Shown one piece after another: positions 20,331-29,141 of a stretch of DNA of 64,000 nucleotides. The DNA comes from Spraguea lophii (taxonomy: Eukaryota > Microsporidia > Spragueidae). Both the position numbers and the translations under genes were made by a program. A model generated the notes under the pieces. That model was not told the origin of the DNA and did no database searches. It worked only from the letters and a program-made list of their open reading frames with translations. How positions within the stretch are numbered: the stretch's first letter is position 1; each line of letters opens with the position of its first letter. The stretch is from positions 54,494-118,493 of the forward strand of contig LDOQ01000166.1 of the NCBI GenBank assembly GCA_001887945.1, in the 5' to 3' direction.

Positions 20331-20649
20331 AAAACAGAAATAAAAATATGTTAAATAATATTTTATATTAAGTAAAGCTGTTTTAGAATAAGATTAGTGA
20401 AACATAAAGGTGATAGATAGGTTATTGGTTTATATATTGACAGCTGAAAATATGAAGATGTAAGTTTGATTGTGTAATTAAGAAAATATTCATGTTTTGA
20501 ATTTTTTTTTAAATAAAAGAAATCAAAAATATTTATTTATATTTTATTTTATAAGAAAAAAATAAACATCCCCCTTTATCCATTACAAATATATTTTAGA
20601 AATTAATTTTTTATATTCGTAGTTCTTACGTTTTGATTGGTAATTTTTT

Positions 20650-21125
20650 AAATAATATTTAATTATTATCAAAGTGTGTTAATTGGTTTGACCGCCAGGA
20701 TCTAAAACCATTGGTTCTTTAGAAATACAAATATCTTTTATTAATTAATTTCGATACATTTATGTATAACTATCATTTCATTTTATCCTTCAAAATGTTA
20801 GAATTTTGTATGTAGTATAATCATCATTTTCCAATCTTTTTTTGGGGGGGGTGAGTTTTTAATCTCCTTCGTGGTATAATACTAATCTGGTATTGAATCG
20901 ATGTAGAGATTGCAACCACATCAACTAAACAATACTTTAACATACAACTAGAATTGTCATACAAAATATAATCAAGTTGCCTTATAAAACCTTTACCCGT
21001 TTGATCATCTCATAATCATCTTCTCTTCTATCTTTTATTTCTTTGTTTTGAAGAATCTTCTGAATGAAGGATTAAAACTTGGTATTTGGTTATTGCTTGA
21101 CTTTACAATCTTTTGATTGATAACA
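20650..21125 (-). repeat. tRNA-derived SINE-like element, copy 6 (decayed)
   Basis: Strongly diverged - copy. The left end ttattatcaaagtgtgttaattgg matches the element's 3' end. The middle keeps segments such as attgcaaccacatcaactaaacaatacttta. The right end retains the remains of the tRNA-like head (gaaggattaaaacttggtatttggttattgc). Both Pol III boxes are destroyed. A run of eight G occurs at 20845-20852. Confidence 0.65.
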
Positions 21126-21139
21126 TGAATGAAAAGAGT

Positions 21140-21222
21140 CAAAGAACTAAGTGTTACAAATTAAAACAAAGAACATTTGGTTAAAGAACTTCTACAAATA
21201 ATTTTTATTAAAAAAAGAAAAA
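21140..21222 (+). repeat. 5'-truncated SINE-like fragment
   Basis: Only the last 80 bases or so of the element, in + orientation. It runs from aaagaactaagtgttac to gaacttctacaaataatttttattaaaaaaag, which aligns with the ggaaccgaaggt...aataaaagtttcatt part of the reference. It abuts the head of copy 6 in opposite orientation and lies 65 bases from the H3 stop. Confidence 0.6.
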
Positions 21223-21286
21223 ATGATAAATTAATATCACGTATAAGGAAATAAAATACTTCAAACGCAGTTTATTGACTATTTTC

Positions 21287-21706
21287 TCATTTTAATGCTA
21301 TTCCTGAAGATAGCTTATATGCTAATTGAATATCTTTAACCATTACTGTAACTCTTTTAGCATGGATAGCACATAAATTTGCTTTTTCAAAGAGATTTAC
21401 AAGATAGGACTCAATTGCTTCTTGCAATGCTGCTAACGCAGAGAGTTGAAATCTCACATCTACCCTATACTCAGATGCTAATGCTCTTACTGTTCTTTGG
21501 AATGGAAGTTTTCTAATTAAAAATTCCGTACTTTTTTGGTAGCGTCTGATTTCTCTGATTGCGACTGCACCGGGTCTATATCTTGGTCTCTTTCCTCCTG
21601 TTTGACTTCCTGGTGCTGCACTCTTTCTTGCTGCTTTGGTTACTAGTTGTTTTCTTGGTGCTTTTCCACCGGTTGATTTTCTTGCTGTTTGCTTTGTTCT
21701 TGCCAT
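21287..21706 (-). CDS. HHT1: Histone H3
   Basis: A 139-residue H3. The N-terminal tail is classical ([20 protein letters not shown]), so Lys4, Lys9, Lys14 and the ARKS context of Lys27 are present. The core has [29 protein letters not shown] and [11 protein letters not shown]. It diverges after [11 protein letters not shown], ending [10 protein letters not shown] instead of RRIRGERA, and has a few extra residues around the Lys36 region. The start at 21706 follows TACCCC; the open frame upstream to 21751 is leader. It is the chromatin substrate for the HDAC and the chromodomain protein in this window. Confidence 0.97.
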   Translation of the reverse strand: MARTKQTARKSTGGKAPRKQLVTKAARKSAAPGSQTGGKRPRYRPGAVAIREIRRYQKSTEFLIRKLPFQRTVRALASEYRVDVRFQLSALAALQEAIESYLVNLFEKANLCAIHAKRVTVMVKDIQLAYKLSSGIALK

Positions 21707-22339
21707 GGGGTAAATAGAAAATTTTATTATAAAACAATCAAAACATCTCAAACGAATGAAAATTGCCCAAACGCGTAAATCTATATATCATATTATTTTT
21801 TCAAAAAAAATCAAATAGTTACCCTCTAATCTGTATATCTTATACATCTATTTGATTCCTTATCGTATCAATTTGCTTAAAAGAATTATATTAAAACATA
21901 AATACGATTTTCGAAAAAGGAGGGAAATAAAATATAAAAGTTGATTTTTTTGTGAAATGAAAAATAAAGTAAAAAATATTTTTATTGGTATATTTCATCT
22001 ATTTCATAAAAACTAACAAATATAATATATTATAATAGATGTTCTGATTCTCAAAAATATTTAATCTCTAAAATTTTTATATTAAAGAAAGTGTCATAAT
22101 AAATTATAACTGTTTCTAAGTTCCAAAACATTATTTATAACAATCAACAATATATATTCACGATAATTTTAAAATAAATAATAATCTTTTTATTTTCTTA
22201 ATAATATTCAATATTACATTTAAAGTAAATTCTAAAATTAATGATAACAAATAATAAACTATTAGAATATATTTTAAAATATTTTTATATTGAATAAAAT
22301 ATAAAAGTATATTTAAAATAATTATTAGAGAAATTCGTA
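21707..22339. other. AT-rich region upstream of histone H3
   Basis: No gene. An open frame of 76 codons at 22158-22388 on the minus strand is made of Ile/Leu/Lys codons from AT-rich DNA and crosses a SINE insertion, so it is rejected. Confidence 0.5.
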
Positions 22340-22410
22340 CCAAAAAATTTATTGATTTTTTTTTACGAATGAAACTTTTATTTATCAAAGCTTGCCAAAA
22401 AATTTATTGA
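22340..22410 (-). mobile_element. Minimal 5'-truncated SINE insertion with 16-bp target-site duplication
   Basis: The sequence CCAAAAAATTTATTGA stands at 22340-22355 and again at 22395-22410. Between the two copies are only 39 bases: a T-run followed by acgaatgaaacttttatttatcaaagcttg, the exact 3' end of the SINE-like family (compare 15577-15606). This is what target-primed reverse transcription yields when it aborts early. Confidence 0.9.
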
Positions 22411-22517
22411 GTAATTAATTATGTTATTTCATTGTTAAAGAAGTTTTAAAAATAATATATTATTTTTTAATATGTTTTTCATAAAATTATAAATTATTAA
22501 ATAATCATAGAAAATAA

Positions 22518-22965
22518 TTTTTAATAAAACTTTTATTTATCGAAGTTTTCTGATTGATTATAATTTATAATTTTATGATATTTGGTTCTTAAAGCATATT
22601 TAAATTTGTATTAACTGGTTTTATTATAAATGTACATTAATCTCGTTTTATTATATGTTCAAAAGTGTTAAGATTTTGTGTATTATGTACGATCCCCTTT
22701 TTTTAAAGATTCCTAACCTTTTTCTTACCATAATAATATAAAGTCACAAATCAATACAAGGATTGTAACTATGCCAGCCAAACATCACTTTGATCTAATA
22801 ATGGAGTGTCATGCAAGACATAGCTAATATTGCGCTATCAAATACTCATTTACTCAATAACTTTTCTTTTCTATCTTTTATTCTTTTTTTTGAAATTTTT
22901 CGGAATAAGGAATTTGACTCGCCAAGTTTAAGATTTAGTTACTACGATCACTGAACCAAGCAGAT
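22518..22965 (-). repeat. tRNA-derived SINE-like element, copy 7
   Basis: Near-full-length, moderately decayed - copy. Left end: ttaataaaacttttatttatcgaagttttctg. Right end: the tRNA-like head, with the A-box position reading TGGTTCAGTGA (complement) and a damaged B box. Body blocks such as gtcacaaatcaatacaaggattgtaac are well kept. Confidence 0.78.
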
Positions 22966-23158
22966 TGTAAATAATAAATTAACAATCTGAAATCATAATA
23001 AATTATAATTATTCAGATCATTTTGATCATAAAATATTATTTATTATAAGAATATTTATTTAACAGTGTATTTCAATTTAATCTATTGTAATATATTTTA
23101 CCTGTATCTGCTATAATCAAGGATTTAATAAAGAATAATTATTGAACACAATTATTTT

Positions 23159-24571
23159 TTATTCACTTATAAATTTATCTCTCTTATTTAACAGATATTC
23201 AAATACTTCTTCATCTGTTTTATTTTTATTTAATATTTTGAATATAGAACCTTCTTCAATAAAAATCTTTATAAATTTTTTATGAATATTTAATCTTTCT
23301 ATTTTATCCTGTGGTATTTTTATTTTAAATAAATATATTTCTTCAAATCCATTCTGCTTTATTTCATTTATTAATTTATCTATTATTTTTTCATCATCAT
23401 TATTAAGTTTTAAAAATATTTTTATTATTAATAATGTAATTAACCATTCAGCTTTCATTTGTCTTAAAAATCTTAATAATTTATTTTTACATCCAATAAT
23501 ATCATTTACTTTATTTTTTATTTCATCTAAAATATTAATTTCAGATTGAAGTAATTCTGTATATTTCTTAGATTTATAAAATGAATTTATACTAAGATTA
23601 TCACTGCTAGAAAATAATGTGAAATTTTTTTCTATTTGTTGTATTTTATTAATTATTTCTTTAGGATATTTTAATGATTCTCTGCAAATATCTATGTTAT
23701 ATGAATTTTTATATAAAAACGATGAAAATATAAGAATAGAATATAATTTAAGGCAGAATATATCTTTAAATTCATTTTTGTATAAATTTAATTCATATTC
23801 TGTATAATCCAATACTCTAAGATCTATATTTATTTTATATTTGAAAATAGGTTCTATAAGATGATATTCAACCATGTATTTTATTCCTTCTGTATAATTT
23901 ATATTTAATATTTTATCCAATTCTATTCGTATTCTCTCATTTGATACTTTATCTATTAAATATTTTTTAAAAGATTTATTTTTTAATGTATCTACTATTT
24001 CATTATCTATTTTAAAATTATATTTTACAGAAAATCTTATGACTCTAAGAATACGCAAAGGGTCATCTTTAAAAGTTTTCAACGGATGCAAAGGCGTTCT
24101 TATAATTTTATTTTTTAAATCATTTATTCCCTTTGTTGTATAATCTTCTACTTTTTCTGTTAATAAATTATAAAATAAAGAATTAATTGTAATGTCTCTT
24201 CTGAATGCATCTTCTTCCACACTTCCTTCTTTTATAATAGGAATTCTACTATCGGAATAATCTTCTGTTCTTAAAGAAATAAAATCTATAGATTTATTAT
24301 ATATTTGTAATACAACAGTTTCTAGATGTTTACTCTTTTCAGGATTACTTTTTATCACACCGAATGATAAATTGGAATTATCTGCAAAACTTTTTGCAAA
24401 ATTTTCACCACTGATATTATCGATAGTAATATCTATATCATTGGATTTTATACCTAATAATTTGTCACGTACCCAACCACCAGCTACACGTGGGATACAA
24501 GATAGTTTTATAGCATGTGATTTTATAAGCTCAAAAATCTTTTTTTCATCGTCTTCAAGAAATATTTTCAT
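23159..24571 (-). CDS. CCA1: CCA-adding tRNA nucleotidyltransferase
   Basis: A 470-residue class II nucleotidyltransferase that adds CCA to tRNA 3' ends. Motif A is RVAGGWVRDKLLG followed by NDIDITI, with the two metal-binding Asp (residues 45 and 47). Further blocks are EDAFRRDITINSLFYN, a DDPLRILRVIRFS block (binding of flexible loop and helix) and the NERIRIEL block. The long AT-driven Lys/Ile-rich C-terminal half is helical. The start is preceded by CCC about 17 bases upstream. Confidence 0.95.
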   Translation of the reverse strand: MKIFLEDDEKKIFELIKSHAIKLSCIPRVAGGWVRDKLLGIKSNDIDITIDNISGENFAKSFADNSNLSFGVIKSNPEKSKHLETVVLQIYNKSIDFISLRTEDYSDSRIPIIKEGSVEEDAFRRDITINSLFYNLLTEKVEDYTTKGINDLKNKIIRTPLHPLKTFKDDPLRILRVIRFSVKYNFKIDNEIVDTLKNKSFKKYLIDKVSNERIRIELDKILNINYTEGIKYMVEYHLIEPIFKYKINIDLRVLDYTEYELNLYKNEFKDIFCLKLYSILIFSSFLYKNSYNIDICRESLKYPKEIINKIQQIEKNFTLFSSSDNLSINSFYKSKKYTELLQSEINILDEIKNKVNDIIGCKNKLLRFLRQMKAEWLITLLIIKIFLKLNNDDEKIIDKLINEIKQNGFEEIYLFKIKIPQDKIERLNIHKKFIKIFIEEGSIFKILNKNKTDEEVFEYLLNKRDKFISE

Positions 24572-24772
24572 AAAAGGAAAATAGGGAAGAATAAAATTTA
24601 TTTTTGTAAAAATTAAAAATTAAAAATATAAAAAAATGATATTATAATGATATAATGATGTGATATTAAAATATAACAATAGAATAATACATTCTAATAC
24701 ATTATAGTATATACATATCTCATTATAGATCATCTTTTACTGTTTTTTATTTTTATAAAATATATAAACCCT

Positions 24773-25537
24773 ATGATATTTTTTCTTTCCTTTATATTCT
24801 GTAGAAATTTTGCTGTGCTTATTAATACCTCAGTTGGATACACAAATTATAGACACGCCACAAATATTACCGTATTTGATAAAATTTTAAAAAATAATGG
24901 TTTTACTGAAAATGATATAATATTTCTTACACAAGAAAATTTTTCAACTGAAGAAAGATCACCATTACCATATTATCTTCCATTTAACATAGAATGTAAT
25001 TATAAACCTATGAATTTTACTACAAATACAATTTTGAATATACTTTCTGGAAATCATCCTAAATTTATAAATATTAATGATTCTAATCTTTTAATTTATA
25101 TTTGTGGACATAGTTCCAGCGAATATATGAGATTGCATAATAGAAGTATAATCTCTCCTATTGATATAAGAAATGCAATTGCAAAAAGTTCAAAATATTT
25201 TTCTAATATTTTTATTATCTTTGATACGTGCTACGCAGAAATATTTTTTAAAGACAATCTTTATTCAGATTTAAAAAATGTTTATTTTCTCGCAACGTCA
25301 AAAGAAAAAGAAACATCAAAAGCATATAGTAGAGATTATAAATTGGGAATCCCTGCTATAGATTTATTTCCTTTTTATTTCTATAATAAATTTATATTAA
25401 ATTTATCATTAGAAGAATTTTTATCTTCAATAAAACCAGAAGATTTACATGCAAATTTACATTATAGAGTAGATGATAAAACGGTGAGAGATTTTTTTAT
25501 GCAAAGAGACAATCAAAGGAGAGTAACAAAATTTTAG
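24773..25537 (+). CDS. GPI8: GPI transamidase catalytic subunit GPI8/PIG-K
   Basis: A 254-residue C13-family cysteine protease. GPI8 cleaves the C-terminal signal of proteins in the ER and attaches the GPI anchor. A signal peptide (residues 1-14) precedes the catalytic domain. The catalytic His is in YICGHSSSEY (His113) and the Cys in IFDTCYAE (Cys153). The block ATSKEKETSKAYSRDYKLGIPAIDLF corresponds to the ASSK...IGVAVIDRFTYY block of the family. It lacks the C-terminal TM helix found in yeast Gpi8. The start follows AACCCT. Confidence 0.93.
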   Translation: MIFFLSFIFCRNFAVLINTSVGYTNYRHATNITVFDKILKNNGFTENDIIFLTQENFSTEERSPLPYYLPFNIECNYKPMNFTTNTILNILSGNHPKFININDSNLLIYICGHSSSEYMRLHNRSIISPIDIRNAIAKSSKYFSNIFIIFDTCYAEIFFKDNLYSDLKNVYFLATSKEKETSKAYSRDYKLGIPAIDLFPFYFYNKFILNLSLEEFLSSIKPEDLHANLHYRVDDKTVRDFFMQRDNQRRVTKF

Positions 25538-25755
25538 AAATAAAATATATTTTATAATTTTATAATAGAATTTTGTTATTAATTGAATTTTACCATTGGA
25601 ATATTTTTCTTATTAAAAAATTGTTTCATACTTATGACAGTTAAAATAATGACATAAGATTTTAAATGTCAAATATATTCGAATATTTCAACTGTCTTAA
25701 TATTATAATTTTCTTTTAAAATCTTTGATTATACTACACCTAACATTATTAAATA

Positions 25756-25894
25756 AATTATTTAATTGTTATTTATAATATAAAAAATTTATAAATTTAG
25801 AATCAAAACTTTCACAGCATATAACAGATTTTATTTATAAAATATTGGATAATTATTTAATTGTTATTTATAATATAAAAAATCATTATCCAAT
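25756..25894. repeat. 33-bp direct repeat and 10-bp inverted repeat
   Basis: The 33-base sequence starting aattatttaattgttattta occurs without mismatch at 25756-25788 and 25851-25883. The second copy is enclosed by inverted repeats attggataat (25844-25853) and attatccaat (25885-25894), which could form a hairpin with a 31-base loop. It lies between GPI8 and the 3' end of NSF. Confidence 0.65.
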
Positions 25895-26038
25895 AGAATA
25901 AAATAAAATAACAGTTATTATATATTTTTAAAATATTATTTATTTAAAGGAGATGCTGAGATTGTTCCCTTTTTAAAAAATAGTAATAGATGATAAAAAC
26001 AATTTTAAATTTTTAAAAAATATATAGTAACTATTATT

Positions 26039-28108
26039 TTATTCATTAGATTCTATTGGATTTTCTAACATCATTAAAATATCTCTCATAGATATATTTC
26101 CATTAAATTCTATTTTCTCAAAAGAATTATTCTGTCTACAGAGTATTTCATAATCAGTATAAGATAAATTATCCAGTTGCATGGAATTGGTAAATGAATC
26201 TGTTATATCTGCGTTTTTTAGGAAATTTATATTTGATGTTGTTCCAAGTACTAACATTTTATTTCTTTCTTGTCTTTTAACAAATATTTTTATAGCTTGT
26301 AATACAGAATTAGAAAATCTAGGTCCAATGGCAACATAATCTACTAAGGATTCTATTTCATCTAAGATAATACACGATAACTCGGATTTATAGGCGTCCA
26401 TAAAAATATTTTTAATGTAATTAACTCTTTCGTAATCATTTAATCCTACGAGGTTTTTAGGAGAAATTATTTTTATAAATGGAAAATTCGAATTTAGGGC
26501 TAATCGAACGGCAACCGTCGTTTTACCCGTACCTACTGGCCCGTGTAATAAAATGGACGATGTATTGTACAAATTGGTTTTTATCAGTTTCTCGGTTATT
26601 TTTTTCCCATTTTCTAAAGAATTTATTACCATTGGTATTTCGTAATAAACTTTTTTGTACGTAGAAAAATCATTTTCATCTATTCCAAATGCTGGTTTTA
26701 CGTCATTCAATGCTAAATTAAAATCTTCCATGGTTACTAAAATATTATCGTTTCCCACAAATTTTCCGTTGCCATCTTTTTCATTTACATTTCTTTCTAG
26801 AGCGTAGGATACTGCACTTTTTACTACTGCTGTAATTTCAGCACCCGTATAATTTTTTGATAGGGCTGCTAAATCTTTTAGTTTTACTTTATCTTCCAGA
26901 TATTCTGATTTTACCAATCCTGCAGTATGAATGTTAAAAATTTCAGTTCTTGCTTCCTCATCTGGTAAAGGAACTTCAATGTGTAATTCAAATCTTCCAG
27001 GTCTTAATAATGCGCTATCTATCAAATCCAATCTATTGGTCATTCCTATTACAAGTATATTATTTAATGATTCTACACCATCCATTTTTGTAAGTAATTG
27101 ATTTACTACTTGGTCTCCAACACCAGTAGTTGTGCTTCCTCTACTTTTACATATCGCGTCTATTTCATCAAAAATAATGATATGCAACGGTGATCTCTCT
27201 TTTTTGGTTTTCTGATCTTTTTCTGCTTCTGCGAATAATTCTCTGATATTTTTTTCACTCTCTCCAATATATTTATTCAAAATCTCCGGACCATTAACAA
27301 TTTTAGGTGGTTTTGCATTTAATAATGTTCCTATCTGTCTAGCAATCAATGTTTTCCCAGTACCTGGTGGTCCGAAAAGAATTATCCCTTTGACGTGATC
27401 TATTCCCGTCTTTTTTATTATTTCAGGATCAAATGTTCTCTGTACAAAAGCTCTTCTAAACATCGTATGAAATTCTTTTTTCAAACCTCCAATACCCAAA
27501 TCCTCAAAGTTCAAATGCATCTTCAAAAATGGATTCTCTTCGGTCTTCCCTTCAAAATCCAATTCTGGACACCCACTTTCTAAAAACACGTTTGTTTTGT
27601 CAGTAAGAATACCATAATTCATTCCATTTTCCACCAATAATTCCATTACCTCCATTTTTAATGTTACTTCATCTTTTGTGACACAAGCAAACTGTTGATT
27701 TTTATTAAAAGGAAAATTATTATGAATTTTTTTAAAATGTTGCACAATATCGTCTCTGCCAAAACTCTTCTTATTTTTTTTATTATGTAAAGTTACAATT
27801 AATTTTATTGTTGATATAATAGGAATGGTACCATTATAAGATTCAATTTCCACAGAATAATCACTAATACTTTTACCAAGCATTATATCCATACTTGATC
27901 CGTCTTTGCCTATCATCTTAGACATAAATTCTCTCTGTGATCTATTAAGCCATATCTGGTTTGTTCCTACCTCAATATTATCTTGTTGTAAAAACAAATA
28001 TTTTTTATCCAATAAAACATAAGCAGATAGTCCGTGGGATGGATGTACATATACTTTATTTATTAAAGCTAAAGATAAATTATTTAATTGTTGAACAGCT
28101 AATTTCAT
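26039..28108 (-). CDS. SEC18: NSF/Sec18 AAA ATPase
   Basis: A 689-residue double AAA ATPase that disassembles SNARE complexes after membrane fusion. The N domain (1-190) binds SNAP. D1 has Walker A FGPPGTGKT (about 245-253), Walker B IIIFDEIDAI, and a second region of homology with NNILVIGMTNRLDLIDSALLRPGRFE, typical of NSF. D2 has HGPVGTGKTTVAV and CIILDEIESL. The start at 28108 follows ACACCCCC; the frame to 28138 begins at a TTG and is leader. A SINE-like element stands just upstream, so its promoter has at most about 30 bases of unique DNA. Confidence 0.97.
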   Translation of the reverse strand: MKLAVQQLNNLSLALINKVYVHPSHGLSAYVLLDKKYLFLQQDNIEVGTNQIWLNRSQREFMSKMIGKDGSSMDIMLGKSISDYSVEIESYNGTIPIISTIKLIVTLHNKKNKKSFGRDDIVQHFKKIHNNFPFNKNQQFACVTKDEVTLKMEVMELLVENGMNYGILTDKTNVFLESGCPELDFEGKTEENPFLKMHLNFEDLGIGGLKKEFHTMFRRAFVQRTFDPEIIKKTGIDHVKGIILFGPPGTGKTLIARQIGTLLNAKPPKIVNGPEILNKYIGESEKNIRELFAEAEKDQKTKKERSPLHIIIFDEIDAICKSRGSTTTGVGDQVVNQLLTKMDGVESLNNILVIGMTNRLDLIDSALLRPGRFELHIEVPLPDEEARTEIFNIHTAGLVKSEYLEDKVKLKDLAALSKNYTGAEITAVVKSAVSYALERNVNEKDGNGKFVGNDNILVTMEDFNLALNDVKPAFGIDENDFSTYKKVYYEIPMVINSLENGKKITEKLIKTNLYNTSSILLHGPVGTGKTTVAVRLALNSNFPFIKIISPKNLVGLNDYERVNYIKNIFMDAYKSELSCIILDEIESLVDYVAIGPRFSNSVLQAIKIFVKRQERNKMLVLGTTSNINFLKNADITDSFTNSMQLDNLSYTDYEILCRQNNSFEKIEFNGNISMRDILMMLENPIESNE

Positions 28109-28136
28109 GGGGGTGTGTATCTCATAAAGTATAAAC

Positions 28137-28598
28137 AATCTATTTAATCAAATGGTCATTAGAAGGTAACTAAATTAAAGGCATGGTGTGTTCGAATCCC
28201 CCACCCGGAATAATTAAATAAAAAGTAAAAGAGAAGAAGATTGTTGAGTGGGTGAGGTTCGATAGCATAACATTGGTTATACTCTATATAACTTCAATTT
28301 ACTAGATTACAGAGGTATTTAACCAACGTGACTACAATTCATGTATCAATTTGTGGTTCAGCCAATATTATCATAATAACGAGATTAAAAACTTCTAAGA
28401 AGCCGGTATGGAAGTGGCAGCATACATCATATACAAAACCCTAACATTCTTAGCCATAAGGTAAGATGAAATCAATGTATACATGTAATAAAAATAGTTA
28501 ATATAAATTTAAATGTGTTTCAGGAACCAAAGGTTATAGACTACAATAAGCTGTAGTTAACCAGGAAACTCCTATAAATAAAAAATTCATTAAAAAAT
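28137..28598 (+). repeat. tRNA-derived SINE-like element, copy 8
   Basis: Near-full-length + copy between NSF and the next gene. The A-box position (28145-28155) reads TAATCAAATGG. The B box TGTTCGAATCC at 28189-28199 is nearly perfect, and the spacing is 44 as in the others. The body includes gttgagtgggtgaggttcgatag (28232-28254) and aaggtaagatgaaatcaatg. The 3' end is ctcctataaataaaaaattcattaaaaaat. Confidence 0.85.
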
Positions 28599-28621
28599 AT
28601 ATATAATATTAATATCAATAT

Positions 28622-28897
28622 TTATTGTTCAAATATTGTTTTAAATCTATCTTTTATTTCGACAAATGATTCTTGTAATTCCTCCTTTTGTTTTTCTAAG
28701 GCTATTAACTCTTTTATCTCTTTTTCTACTTTTTCTAGTGTATTGGAATTTAATTCATTTAGTTTATGTTGTGTTTTTTCTATTAATTCTTGTACTGTAT
28801 TATAAATGGTTTGTAGATACTCATTTATTTTATTGTTTCTAATTCTTAGAGTTTCTTCTACCTTAGAATATATTTCTTGTATTTGTTCTTCTTTCAT
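28622..28897 (-). CDS. Small coiled-coil protein, unknown
   Basis: A 91-residue, Glu/Lys/Leu-rich protein that is one continuous predicted helix with heptad spacing (EEQIQEIYSKVEETL, IEKTQHKLNELNSN, LEKVEKEIKELIALE). No family is recognised; kinetochore or spindle-pole small subunits look like this but so do many others. No CCC near the ATG. It ends about 25 bases from SINE copy 8, whose 3' end faces the stop codon. Confidence 0.6.
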   Translation of the reverse strand: MKEEQIQEIYSKVEETLRIRNNKINEYLQTIYNTVQELIEKTQHKLNELNSNTLEKVEKEIKELIALEKQKEELQESFVEIKDRFKTIFEQ

Positions 28898-29141
28898 AAA
28901 TATGCATAAAAGAGATATAAATTATTAAAGCTTATAAAATATTTGATTATTAATTATATTTCTGATGAACTGAAATTATATTTTGATTTTATATTTTTAT
29001 TATTTACCAAATGACCAATAAATTTAATATGTGAATATAAATTATTTGTATATTTCTATCCAATATTCTAAAATTTCGTTTTGATATTTTTCATACTTTG
29101 TTTTAATTTTTCTGTTAAAAATATTATATCATCTTTTTAGT

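Noticed and set aside
22158..22388. 76-codon minus-strand frame rich in Ile and Leu
   Set aside because: AT-rich noise that begins inside the short SINE insertion.
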